Origin: Tipula vernalis | Taxonomy: Eukaryota > Arthropoda > Insecta > Diptera > Tipulidae | Direction: 5' to 3' | NCBI GenBank assembly: GCA_958295665.1 | Contig: OY282558.1 | Span: 67,878,789-67,942,788, forward strand | DNA: 64,000 nt | Part shown: one piece after another, positions 12,180 to 22,699 of the stretch | Numbering within the stretch: position 1 is the first letter of the stretch | How the letters are laid out: each line of letters opens with the position of its first letter | The notes under the pieces: model-generated | Database searches by the model: none | What the model saw: only the letters and a program-made list of their open reading frames with translations | Told to the model about the DNA's origin: nothing | Program-made: the position numbers and the translations under genes

Positions 12180-13560
12180 ACAAGATTGATTGATTCAAGA
12201 GATCGGTTTTTACGCTAAGAGATTTTTCGGGCTTCTCAACCAATCAAATCACTCATGACTGATGCGCCCGGTCGGTTTTTTACCTTAGGTATTTATTTTC
12301 GTGCTGCTCCTTAACTAATTAATCAATAAAAAAACCCAAAAATTGTGGTTTGATTGATTGAGAGCTCGGAAAAAATATCCTGTAAGTTATGTAAGTTTGT
12401 AAATTTGTGAAAATGTAGCGGATCGGATGGTTATTATTTAGAATCGAGGTAATCATACTTCTACCTATGAGGCATACATACTTCTGCCGGAAAAAGTAAT
12501 TTAAATCTGACCCCATTTTAAAGAAGTGAATCAATCCAAAATAGAAGATTCTGTTAAAACGGTACTAGAGTTGTAATGTTTGGCCAAAAAATAATTTCGG
12601 AGTTTACGAATTTGAATGTTCTCGATTCCGGAATTTCGAAATCAATTCCAATTTTTTTTTTTTTTTTAAATAATCTCTGATAAACAATTAAAATTCAAAA
12701 TTTTACAAGATATTTTTATAATTAATTCTCATATGTACGAACAATACTAAATTGTAGTTACCATTAGGATATACACAATTTTTAGAATTAAAAAAATTAA
12801 TAGAATTTATAAAGCTTTAAATTATATCAGTCCTATAAATTCTGTAAATTCTACAAATTCTATAAAGTCTAAATATCCAATAAATTTCTTAAATTCTATA
12901 AATTCTGTAAATTCTCTAAATTTTATAAGATTTAATGCATCTATAAACTCTATAAATTTTATGAATTTTATAAATTCTATCAATTCTATAAAATCTATAA
13001 ATTCTATAAAATTTATAAATTTTATAAATTTTATCATTAATATATTAATATAAGCTCTATGAATAAAGTTTAGAAATTCAGTAAGTGCTTTAAATTATAC
13101 AAATTCCATAAATTCTAAATTCTGTAAATTCTATAAATTATATAAACTCCACAAATTTTATAAATTCTTCAAATTTTATAGATTCTATGGGTTCTATGAA
13201 TTGTTTCAAGTTTGTCAGTGTATTCATTCCATATTTCCTATAAATTCTATAAATTTTATAAATTCTTTGAATTCTACAAATTTTATAAATTCTATGACTA
13301 ATTATATAAATCCTATGGATAATTTTAAAATTCAGTAAGTTCTTAGCATTCTACAAATCGCATATTCTACAATTCTAATAAATTCTGTAAATTCGATAAA
13401 TTCTATAAATCTTAAAAGTCCAACAAATTCTATAAACTTTAAATCTGTTAATATTATAAATTCTAATAAGTTTTTAAAACCTATAAATTCTACAAATTTT
13501 ATAAATTCTTTAAATGTCATAAATTCCATGAGTTCTATAAATTGTTCAATTCTGTCCATT
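12180..13560 (+). repeat. ~1.38 kb tandem segmental duplication, unit 2
   Basis: Second unit of the duplication, same orientation, directly abutting unit 1. Unique part to about 12,600, then an insert of about 50 bp (near 12,600-12,650) not seen in unit 1, then minisatellite. The substitutions between units suggest the duplication is not very recent. Confidence 0.8.
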
Positions 13561-13725
13561 CTTTAAATTCTACAAACTCAAATTTGACTTATTTTAAAAA
13601 TTCCATCATTTCTATAAATTCTACAAATTTTAATGTTGTTCAAATTTTTTTAATTTTTATAAATTTTATGAATTCAATAAATTCTGTAAACCCTATAAAT
13701 TCTATTAATTCTATAAAGGCTAAAA
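12795..13725 (+). repeat. 9-bp (ATAAATTCT-type) minisatellite, block 2
   Basis: Continuation of the same 9-mer family inside unit 2 and running past it to about 13,725. Again nearly free of frame-breaking indels, giving open frames of 70-90 codons on either strand that are only repeat translation. Confidence 0.8.
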
Positions 13726-13729
13726 ATCT

Positions 13730-14660
13730 AGTAGGTTCGGTTAGGTTAATTAGAGTGGCACAAAATTTATCCCTTTCACCCTTACTGGAATCATTTAGAC
13801 CTGCTTAAGTAGGCGTCAAGTTGTACATCTTGAACTTACCTAAGTATATGACATGAGTAAATGAATTAAACCAAAGTCCCTTCCTTCTCCTAGCCCAATT
13901 TGCTTATACACGTGCACTGTTCTTAATTCAAGAGAGCTTAATATTCTGGTGCGCCTAAGTTTAGTTTTGGCCAGATTTGCCTTGCTTCACTACAAGTGAG
14001 AGTGCCAGTCCACCACCTTTCCAGTTTAGGCGCTGTGATAGGGCTCTCCAGACTAACTAACGTTACTAAATTAAATGCTTGTTTAAAAATTTGGAAACAT
14101 TTTTAAACACAGACTGATTTAAAAACCAAATTAAATCTAGAGTTTAACTTTAAATGAACCTTTCCTGAAATACACCCAGAATTATATAAAATGTGCCAAT
14201 CAAAAAACGAAGGTATGTTAGAGAGTTTAGTTTAGTTTTTTATGTTAGTCTACGTAAAAACATGTCGCTTCAATAAACTGAGGCAAGCCATTGCATAAGC
14301 ATGTGAAGAACAGCTTTTTGCTCAAGGAACGCCAATTTCTCAATTTCTGCAAACAAATTGAAAACCTTGTAAGATAAACAATAACCCAATCAAATGTTTT
14401 AAATACAATAAATTGAGATATACATCCGCAAAATGTGGTTTTTAATCCCAGTGGCAGTTCTTACAATAATTATCGCAATTAAATAAACCATAGCATTAAA
14501 ACCATATGTCTGGGCACATCCTTCAAAATTGTTTTGGTAAACACCAACCCACAAGGAATGTCGGATATCCCAATTCGATCAATTCCATATTTATCAGCTC
14601 AATATCTGGTCGAATCTTTTTCACAATCGTCTGCAAAATCATGAAGACCAAATAGAAGTA
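13730..14660. other. no gene recognised
   Basis: Mixed-composition sequence between the minisatellite and a Ty3/gypsy relic. Its position would suit remains of an LTR or leader of that relic, and CAATAAACTGAGGC at about 14,270 is reminiscent of an LTR polyadenylation region. No paired LTR or primer-binding site was found, so no call is made. Confidence 0.25.
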
Positions 14661-14667
14661 AATAATC

Positions 14668-15215
14668 TGAATAATGAAGAACGTGATTTAGTAATCAAAT
14701 TATTTCGTGAATATCACGATATTTTCTATTTGGAAGATAACAAACTACCAATATTCCAAAAATTCTTATCGCCGACCAGAATCAGCAAAACAGAAAATTC
14801 AAAAACAAGTAGAAGAAATGTTACAGGAAATGTTGTAGTGATAAGAAAATCAACAATAAAAGATTAACGTAGTTGAGTTTCGTAAATTAAATCGAGGAAC
14901 AATTATTGACGTGTTTCCATTGCCGAACATTAAAGAGATCCTTGACAAGTTAGGCAAGAGGCAACTGTAAATATTTCTCAACTTTTGACTTAGCGAATGG
15001 CCATCAGCAAGCTTTAATATCTTAAAAGACATAAATTCAAGATCTCGGATAGTTAATTTGAAATTAAATCCTCGGAAATGTTATTTAAACAAATGTGCAA
15101 GTTCCAAAACATCAGATATCACTAAAATCATTTTAAGGCTTAGTGGGCTACTACCGGAAGTTTATTGCGAATTTTGTTGAACTTTCGAAACCTCTTACTA
15201 ATTTAATCAAAAACT
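14668..15215 (+). pseudogene. Ty3/gypsy-type pol (reverse transcriptase) relic
   Basis: Several frames together read as the pol protein of a Ty3/gypsy element. LNNEERDLVIKLFREYHDIF is the segment before RT (about 14,668). QKQVEEMLQE follows. VEFRKLN and PLPNIKEILDKLGK are the RT fingers (about 14,870-14,965). FSTFDLANGHQQ is the palm motif with the first catalytic Asp (about 14,975). GYYRKFIANF with KPLTNLI (about 15,145-15,205) is the RT-RNase H connection. Frameshifts, a stop after LGKRQL and a large deletion between palm and connection remove the YxDD site. No integrase or LTR could be identified. Confidence 0.75.
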
Positions 15216-15339
15216 AGGCGAAATTCATTCGTTCATTGGCAGATGAAGCTACAGTATCCAAATTTAGGTGAAATGATTTTCGCTTCAATTACATACGATT
15301 TTATGTTGTTTTTCCACTGCAATTCCTTGCTATTTGTCC

Positions 15340-15342
<3 letters not shown>

Positions 15343-15406
<64 letters not shown>
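15343..15406 (+). repeat. (TA)32 microsatellite
   Basis: An uninterrupted TA dinucleotide tract of 64 bases, perfect throughout, so young or slippage-prone. It is the longest pure microsatellite in the window. Confidence 0.95.
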
Positions 15407-15408
<2 letters not shown>

Positions 15409-15409
15409 G

Positions 15410-16130
15410 CCATATAATCATTACATTTAATCTTCAACAGCTTCTGAACGAATTCCTATATTTTTTGTTTGAAAGAAGCGCAACATATTCGCAAACATAT
15501 TCGGGTGCCATTTAAAGAGGAATTAAATCTTATCCAGAGATAATTAAAATGTCACCTAAGCCTAAAAATTGAAGATACTTATTTGTTAGTACGCCTAATT
15601 TGCAATTGATTGCAAATCGTCAACAAACTTGATAGTCTTGGCAATTTGGCACTTTTACGAATTTTCCCGACACCTCAAACAATTTTGGAGTTCCAAAAAA
15701 CTTGTATCATCAATTGAGAACAAGAAGTCCTTTTCTGAGATAAATTTTTCTCAGTTATACAACCATGGTTTAAAAAGTAAAACCCAAAATTGCATTGAAA
15801 ATTAAAAGTTTAACATTTTAATAGATCAGCTTTGGCTTTCAGAACATCTTCCATCGAAGGCGCATAATTCTCTAATTTTATGATCTTGGAAAATTTCAGT
15901 TTTCCCCGATTTTCTTTTAAGCATGGGCCGGTGTACATAGTCTGAATATGTTTACCGTATGCTTTGGGAATTTTGTCCCCTTTTGTGGGAATATGACTTT
16001 AAAATCTCTAATTAAATGAAGCTTAACTAAATCAAAGTCGTATTATTCTTTAACAAATTCTAATTTCTAATTCTAATGAATTAATTAACATTCACAAAAA
16101 TTAAAAAAGTAAAATTAGCTTAAACAGAAA
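15410..16130. other. no gene recognised
   Basis: AT-rich. Some words near 15,560-15,720 could be further Ty3/gypsy remains but no motif is firm. A ~38 bp word (AATTAACATTCACAAAAATT then AAAAAAGTAAAATT) at about 16,079 recurs at about 16,512, on both sides of the structured repeat that follows. Confidence 0.3.
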
Positions 16131-16132
16131 TA

Positions 16133-16360
16133 GAGCTGTGTGAATGTCGTGAAGAGGAAAAAATTGTAAGAGAATTTGGCGGTATTAGTAAAATTCGCTA
16201 GTACATCCCGCACAGTACATTCTGTATATATAGAATGTAAATTGTGGTATAATCAGTCCAGTCGCCGCGGCCTGATGAGAAGATTGATTTTTTCATAATC
16301 ATAAGCTCATCAGTTCGAAACTGGATTGAATTTTCTTACAATCTTCGGAACGTATTAAAA
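16133..16360 (+). mobile_element. 228-bp structured repeat, copy 1
   Basis: Nearly identical to 53,378-53,605, from GAGCTGTGTGAATGTCGTG to CGGAACGTATTAAAA, and unrelated outside, so it is a dispersed unit. It has no open frame. It folds on itself repeatedly: TTGTAAGAGAATT (16,164-16,176) pairs with AATTTTCTTACAA (16,329-16,341); TACATTCT (16,216-16,223) pairs with AGAATGTA (16,232-16,239); CTGATGAG (16,272-16,279) pairs with CTCATCAG (16,306-16,313). The paired arms suggest it acts as RNA. A GTTCGAAAC word resembling a pol III B box also fits a SINE of tRNA-like origin. Confidence 0.7.
16253..16329 (+). ncRNA. hammerhead-ribozyme-like core (candidate)
   Basis: Stem III would be TCAGTCCAGT (16,253-16,262) with ACTGGATTGA (16,320-16,329): ten pairs, one of them G-U. 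The 5' strand ends in GU followed by C at 16,263, giving the GUC cleavage triplet. Then come a short GC-rich stem I (16,264-16,271), CUGAUGA (16,272-16,278), a stem II starting GAA/UUC, and GAAA (16,317-16,320), whose last A pairs with the U of GUC as the fold requires. Against it: stem I is very short, stem II has a 13-nt bulge, and CTGATGAG can instead form a perfect 8-bp hairpin with CTCATCAG. A tRNA-like reading is the main alternative. Confidence 0.4.
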
Positions 16361-16961
16361 TCATATAATTTAAAAAATTAAATAAATAGAATTCTGTCTA
16401 TTAGTCAATTTCGTTAAATGATTGTTCGTAAATATTAATATACTTCTCGTGTTAATAAAAACCCATTTAAAATGGTATAATCACCGGTAGCATATTAGAA
16501 ATTACCTGGATTAATTAACATTTACAAAAATTAAAAAAGTAAAATTCTAATTTGTTAAACCGTTTTCAGTCACATAGCCATATATCACGTGTAACTCCCA
16601 GTTTTAATTAATTTTTCCTCTATCGCTTAGCCTAAAATTAACGAAAACGTATTGAACTTACTTTTGCCTATCTACCAACCAAAATTAAGCAATTATACTG
16701 CAGTTAATAAAATGGCTGGACCAATCATGGTTTGGAGTTAAATGGCCGTGGACCGATACAAATATTACGGTTCTTTCAAAGATAATGCTGGCGGTGGATA
16801 ATTTAGAGACTTGGCCACTGCAATCACCGATCTGAATTCTACACAAGAAAGCCAAAAGATATTTAGCACAATGAATTTAACGAATTGAACAATTTAGCGA
16901 ACTACAGTTAACGAACCTAAATCTTTAAACGAAACACCAGACACCAAAATATAACGGTCAC

Positions 16962-17225
16962 ATAAATGGCAAAAAGTAATTTTCAGTAACGAGAAGTTCA
17001 ATTTAAATAGTTCTAATGGCTATAAATATTATTGTCGCGATCTTCGAAAGGATTCTGAAATTGAACTTAGACGAAATTGTTGTCTTTTGGTGGAAAAATT
17101 TCTCAGCTTGGATTAGTTTCGGCGGCAATACAAAATTCTAGATTAAGTAGAGATAAGACAAAATCTCCTTTTGTTGCCAAAAACATCAACACTTTTGATT
17201 GATCCGCATACCGCATTATAGTTCC
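16962..17225 (+). pseudogene. Tc1-like transposase relic
   Basis: One frame reads HKWQKVIFSNEKFNLNSSNG followed by YKYYCRDLRK, the central region of Tc1-group transposases (W..V.FSDE..F.....G...Y....R). Further on, AWISFGGNTK fits the next conserved block (VWAAISxxGKT). The catalytic aspartate of FSDE is asparagine here (FSNE). Earlier sequence from about 16,690 may be its N-terminal part but is unreadable. The frame breaks near 17,080, and no terminal repeats were found. Confidence 0.65.
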
Positions 17226-17619
17226 TCTACAGGTAAACACAATTACGTTTTAAAAATTACCGTTTACCAGTAAAACAATTACGTTTATATATCGGTAAAT
17301 TAACATTAATTTAAATGTTGCTTGAATTCGTTGTTGAGCCGAGAATTACACAAATTTACGCAGCACACAAACACGAAGGTTTGCTCTCTATGTAAATAGA
17401 ACAATTTAAATCTTGACTACAGTACGATAATGATAAAATGAAAAAAATGAGATTCATTTCTAACTTTAATATTTCGTTGGACCAGATTATCTTCTACCAC
17501 CGGGCCACAATATAACATTATCTAATAGATTTTGTTCTAATTGAAACCTAAGTAATGATACATTAATTATAATTTTATAGAACATCTCAGATACTGATTA
17601 AATTTTAAAATCATCTGAA

Positions 17620-18260
17620 ATTTTAAACAACCGAAAATATCGTATTCTCAAAAAAGTCGAATTATTCAAAGGAATACAACCCTACGCACTAATAACCGTT
17701 TTTTTAAAATTACAACCTGGAAAGTTTCGAATAACCTCGAGAAATGTACTAAAACCACGATTAAGATTTATATGAGAAAATCTGCCATAGATCGCACAAC
17801 TAGAAGCTAAGCTGTGATCTTAGAATATTAAGAACAAACTAGAAGAATCTCGATAACCCCAGAAAAAAAATTCAAATTATCTCTTATGAAACCCGAATGA
17901 TTTCGAACAATTTGGAAATTATCGAAAAATCTGTAAAGCCCGTAAAAATCTTCAAAACTTATAGGGAACTTTCAAAACGACGTGAAAGTATTGAATTGTT
18001 TGTAGAAATGAGAAATCAATAACGTTAAGGTCAGAAAAATCCAAATAAAACTCGAATAACATTGCACCTTTCAAATAGTCTCGAACAATTCCGAGAATTT
18101 CGTACAGTCGAATACCTTTCAAAATCTCAAATATATTCAAATAATTTCGAACAACTAGAATTATCTTGCTGTTTCGATACCCCGAATTACTTTAACATCA
18201 TGCAACTCAACTTTCAGCTAAATTCGAATAAATTCAAAATTTTCGAGAAACTATAGAAAG
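17620..18260. repeat. degenerate TCGAA-rich repeat patch
   Basis: Third patch rich in TCGAATAAT, CTCGAACAATT and AATTTCGA words, larger than the one at 255-510. Open frames of 62-64 codons on both strands (17,952-18,140 and 18,062-18,256) come from this texture and are not taken as genes. Confidence 0.4.
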
Positions 18261-18261
18261 A

Positions 18262-20600
18262 AAACAAAACATCATATCGGGGACATCAGGGCATGAAATT
18301 GGGATGGCGCAAAGTTGTTTCGAAATCGGAAGAACTCTGCCGAAATCAATCAAAACGAAATACAACCACCACGATAATATGGTTTAGCGGATTCACAAAG
18401 TTTTTATAAAAATCCACTAAATGGATACTCTGTATGCAGTGCCGACAAGACAAGTATTTAAAAACGGAAAGTTTTACTCAATTTTTTTGAGCTTAAGAAA
18501 TCACATTCGGGAAGGGTAGAAGGAAATTCTATCTGAAAGGCTCCGAAACACACACCAAATATTAAGTATTTTTGCTAAATTTCAAATCTACTAGGTACCA
18601 TAATTTTAGATATTTTCCTCGCCTTAAGTGAGCACTCGTTTAACGTAAGTTTTAGTATTTCCAAGTAGCATGAAATATGTTGAAAATAAACAAAATATTT
18701 ATGTATCGGTAACTACCATCAAATTTGGCCACAGACTAAAATGATGAGTGACAATGTGAACTGGGTACCAAAAATTAAGAGAGTTGCTCCCATTGATAAA
18801 CGATTATTGAACAATGTCAAATTGCTTGTTGTTACAGGATGGGTTCACTCTTTATTTCTTGTATAATGATTATTCCAATTGCATAGAGAAATTTGGAGAA
18901 TTTGGCTTAAGTGTTAATATGTTTAGACGTTTTTAACCGATCAAGAGACGATTAACAGAACCTAAACCAAAGCCCTAAAACAATTTCTTCAATACATCAA
19001 TTTTGATTAGAATTTTAATCATAATAAAAGGTCATCGAAACAAAAGATCGTTCGAAAATAAATTAGGCAAATTTAATTGAAAAATCCATGGCATGATGCT
19101 ATCATTTTAAAGCAACAATTTCTTATTAAAACACCTGCAAAACGATTTCTAAAGTCTAAACACAATCCCTCAACCTATAAGTGTGTGAGGAACTCTTCCG
19201 AAAATAGTTAAATTAATTTCTTCTGCGGTTTGGCATCATTTAGCGCGTCTTGTCGTTATTTCGGCCAACTGTCAAGAACTTTGCACTGAAAAAAGGAGTG
19301 TTTGGAATTTATTTATCAGTAATAGCGATATGTTTGAGATTTACATTTCTCATTTATAATCACTACTTTTTGTTTCTCAAAAACGCAATTTAGTAGTTAC
19401 AAATAAAAATTAATTGTTTGTTATAAATATTAAGGTTTTGGACTCAAACAATAAAAGTATTTCCAGTAAAAATCTCGAAAAATTTATTTAAAATGTTCCT
19501 TCTAAACAACACAATTATTGCTAACGAATACTCATGTATTCACGAGAAACACATTTGAGAAATAAGTGTTTGTTGCACAAACAATTTGCGTTTTTGTTAG
19601 GTAATTTACCGTTACTTTGAATAGAAACCACATTTCTATTTCAATGTTTCATTCTGTGCAGTGAGATTTGGTATAAAACGCGCTTACGCGAGTGAAATAA
19701 AAAGTAAATTTAAATTGTATAAAGTAAATTGCAAGTGCATAAAGTGAAATTTAGTTATAAGTGTACATTTAGACAAATACCAAGGTAAACACCTAGTTTT
19801 TCAAGTCTATTAGAGATAATATAATACTCTTAAAATGACTGAATACGAGTAATTCGAAGCTATTCAGGTTTCGTACAAAATTTACACTGAAATAGTGCCG
19901 GTGTCGGGGAATGGGGAGTTTACATACGAAATATTTTATGCTGCTTTTATTTATTTTCTAACCCAAGCAGTTTTGATGCTGCTAAATATAACACACTTTA
20001 TGTTTGATGGTTGTTATTTTTTAAATACTAAATAGTTGTTCGATTAATATCATCATCATTGATATGATAGAAAGTATATAGTTTCTAATCTGCTTAGAAG
20101 GGCAGATATTCATTACAAAATGATATTTGAAATAAAATAAAGTGCAAACCGATTTTCAATTGATAATATAAATAACAAATAAAAAAAAATGATACATACT
20201 TATTCATACTTACATGGCACCCTCAATGAAAAAACTTTTTACTTTTGTCTTACAGGATTGTATGAATTTCCACCATAACGAATTTTTGTTCATTATTTTG
20301 GAAATTCAAACAATCCTGAAAAAGTCAAAAGTAAACGTTTTTTCATTGGGATGGTGTTATATCAGATTTTTATTTTTATTCCACCTTTTCATTTTAATCT
20401 TAAAACTTCTGTTTATAGATTAACTAAAGAAAAATTCAATGAATTAACCGACATCATTTTAGTCATATTCAACAAAAATACGTGGTGTAAAAGCGTATAT
20501 TACAGTCCGGCTGAATTTGGAAAAGAAAATATTTTGTCAAAAGCAGGGGGTTATTACTAGGTGAAAGCTTTCAAAATCGATAGCTGCGAGCTCATCTACC
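18262..20600. other. no gene recognised
   Basis: AT-rich. At about 19,285-19,660 a CACTG start and a CAGTG end with several TTTCTC/ATTTCT words hint at a diverged inverted-repeat element, but the arms do not pair well. Open frames at 20,214-20,560 are AT-rich and overlapping in two frames. They may be upstream exons of the locus that follows, but I cannot show it. Confidence 0.3.
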
Positions 20601-20607
20601 TCGTATA

Positions 20608-21425
20608 GTGTTGAAAACATACAAGACAACGACATTAAATCCGGCCTTAGATTATTTGTCTAAAACTGTCACACCGTGGTCCACCGTTGAGGAAGAGTGG
20701 AGAAAAACTCATTTTCATCGCAAAGCCTTATTGGATACAAAGATAAGTACTCACGACTATCTTTGCCAATTTCTGTATATTCTAGAGCCACGAGAACTCG
20801 AATTATTAGAAATTGATACAAAATTAAGGTATCCACATATTCAGCCATTCAACGAATTACAATTCGGAATATTGTCCGATAAAATTATAAAGAAGGGTTC
20901 AGAACAATAAAACACTATTTAGACATTTAAAAAAACACAAAGTAAGTATACCTTTATTATGCGATTGATGAGTTTCAAAATTATAAAAATATTATTTTTA
21001 ATTATTTTGTTTAAAGGTGTACGTAAGGAATTAATTAGTTTACTAATCCTGCCTCATTCACAGTGCAGACTACATTCGTGACAGGGAAAAAGAGACCAAG
21101 TAAATTAGAGGCCCAACAAGCATTTATTCAACACTTAGTAGAGGTAAGCAACCATTAAACTCCTTGTTTTCGAAATTATCTAAATTACTGTGTTTTCCTT
21201 TTCAGTCTGAAGCTGATGTTGAAAAAACGAAGCAATCGCAACCGTCGCAGATAAAATATTTTATATTGAAAATCCAATTGAATCATTAAAAATATGTTTT
21301 GATATTATTTTGCGGACTTAACATAAATTACCCAATAGAAGCAAGTCATATTTGGGTATTTTTAGAAAGGCGAGTATTTTACTTAAATGTTACTAAGACC
21401 GCATTACCAAATATCGGACTTGCTT
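20608..21425 (+). pseudogene. unnamed intron-containing, transposon-associated protein locus
   Basis: I cannot name this family, but three blocks in order match a protein type I recall from many insect and cnidarian genomes: KTVTPWSTVEEEWRKT (about 20,660), KRPSKLEAQQAFIQHL (about 21,095) and ILFCGLNINYPIEASHIWVF (about 21,303). The first block is an intact 100-codon frame ending at 20,910. Spliced exons carry the second. The third is in another frame after a stop. An intron at 21,144-21,205 splices in frame (HLVE/SEADVEKT). A second is likely at 20,942-21,063, with GTAAGT, TACTAAT and CACAG. Function unknown. Its frequent company with a zinc-finger gene suggests a mobile element. Confidence 0.5.
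21144..21205 (+). other. 62-nt intron
   Basis: GAG/GTAAGC donor and TTTTCAG acceptor bound a 62-nt AT-rich insert. Splicing joins QHLVE to SEADVEKT in frame. The strong consensus at both ends argues for a once-functional gene. Confidence 0.65.
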
Positions 21426-21444
21426 ATAAAATCTTTAGAATAAA

Positions 21445-22080
21445 ATGATCATCTGTTTAGTTTGTAAGATAAATTTTAGTTCAGTTAATGATTTTATAAA
21501 ACATTTAAGAAGTCATAATTTACTATACTCTAAATGTCCATATACAAACTGTATCAAACAATTCTCATATATCGAGTCTCTGAGAGCTCACTTACTTACG
21601 CATTATTTAGGAAATTCTTCTAATAATGAAAATGGGTAGAAAATTGGTAGATCTATTTCTAGAAATGTACAAATTGACTACCATAATATAAAAAATGACA
21701 TCCTAAAATTAATTGTTAATTGTTTCTAGAAAAAAAGTTTTGCAGATATTAAAAAAAAATTTTGAAATTTTTAAGTTTTATATTGACACAGAGATTGATA
21801 TTCACGGGAATGAAATACATCAATTTTTACAGACATTATCAGATAGTTGAAATCTTGGATCTGAATATATTTTATTTAAGGAGCTAGCCAGTGCTCAGTA
21901 TTTAACCTATCCTGAAACTCATTTAATTAAAACTAATGTTCACTTGTTCAACTCAAATGAAGGCCCTATGTTTAGAAACAAAAATATAACTATTCAACGA
22001 ATTAATTTAAAAGACCTGTTTTCGAAATTATTTAATATGACTAACATGCTTTTTGATATTATACATAGATTATATTGAAA
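21445..22080 (+). pseudogene. C2H2 zinc-finger protein, broken after the fingers
   Basis: The frame 21,445-21,639 encodes two C2H2 fingers: CLVC...HLRSH (C-x2-C, H-x3-H) and CPYTNC...HLLTH (C-x4-C, H-x3-H). After the stop at 21,639 the protein probably continues in other frames to about 22,080: FKFYIDTEIDIHGNEI near 21,770, then FKELASAQYL and IQRINLKDLFSKLF near 21,880-22,040. The arrangement, downstream of the unnamed locus above and with a similar degree of decay, suggests both came with one mobile element. Binding target unknown. No transposase catalytic motif was seen in the downstream part. Confidence 0.5.
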
Positions 22081-22183
22081 GCCTCAAAAATTCCCAAAAC
22101 TTAATCATTCATAATTACATTCAAAGTCTAATGCCCGGTTTCACAAAAAAAGAAGTAATCTCTAATTAAATAATGTTTCCTCC

Positions 22184-22696
22184 CTTTTACTTTCTTTTAC
22201 TCTAGTAAAATAAAGTATAGTAATCATGAAAATTTTGGACCTTGAGATTTTTAGAGATTGATTTGTTTTAAGGTCCCCTGAGTCCGAAAAAGTGGGTTTC
22301 GAAATGTTGTCTGTCTGTCTGTCAGTCTGTCAGTCTGTCTGTGTCCTCTCTACAGCCCAGATGGTTTAACCAATCGAACTGAAACTTCAGATTTAAGCTT
22401 TTTTGATAAATTGGGAGGCCCCAGTGAATTTTATTCCAAATCGGCTAACCGGAAGTGGCCACTCCCTTGGTCCAGAAAATTTATTTTGCAAATATCTTAA
22501 AAAGTATGAGGTTTACAAAAAACTACCTAATACAAAATGTTTCCCAAAATTAAATACAAATAAAAATAAAAAATAAAAAATTAAAAAAAAAAAAATTTAA
22601 AAATTTAAAAATTAAAAAAAAAAAAATTAAGAAAAAAATAAAATTTCTCAAAATTATCTGTTCGTAAAAGAAAGTCGTGTGTTGGCCACACCTCCA
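22184..22696 (-). mobile_element. dispersed element with internal GACA-type array, copy C (inverted)
   Basis: Third copy of the 0.6-2.2 kb element, in reverse orientation. It starts ACTTTCTTTTAC (22,189-22,200) and ends with GTAAAAGAAAGT (22,664-22,675) plus the shared CGTGTGTTGGCCACACCTCC flank. The array reads as GTCTGTCTGTCAGTCTGTC here (about 22,308-22,343) and is short. It inserts just beyond the zinc-finger relic. Confidence 0.7.
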
Positions 22697-22699
22697 GTT

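Noticed and set aside
11492..13808. Several 70-90 codon frames (INS/FIEF-type proteins) on both strands
   Set aside because: They are translations of the 9-bp minisatellite, which lacks stops in these frames.
13820..14340. LTR of the Ty3/gypsy relic
   Set aside because: No second copy in the window, no TG...CA borders and no primer-binding site could be fixed.
15233..15421. 62-codon frame rich in Ile-Tyr
   Set aside because: It is the translation of the (TA)32 tract.
16246..16323. tRNA gene (TGGTATAATCAG as A box, GTTCGAAAC as B box)
   Set aside because: The box spacing is about 69 nt, too long for a normal tRNA. The A box is weak and no cloverleaf forms. Kept only as a possible tRNA-like SINE ancestry.
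19285..19660. CACTG...CAGTG bounded possible miniature element
   Set aside because: Beyond the first five bases the ends do not pair convincingly and no target duplication is visible.
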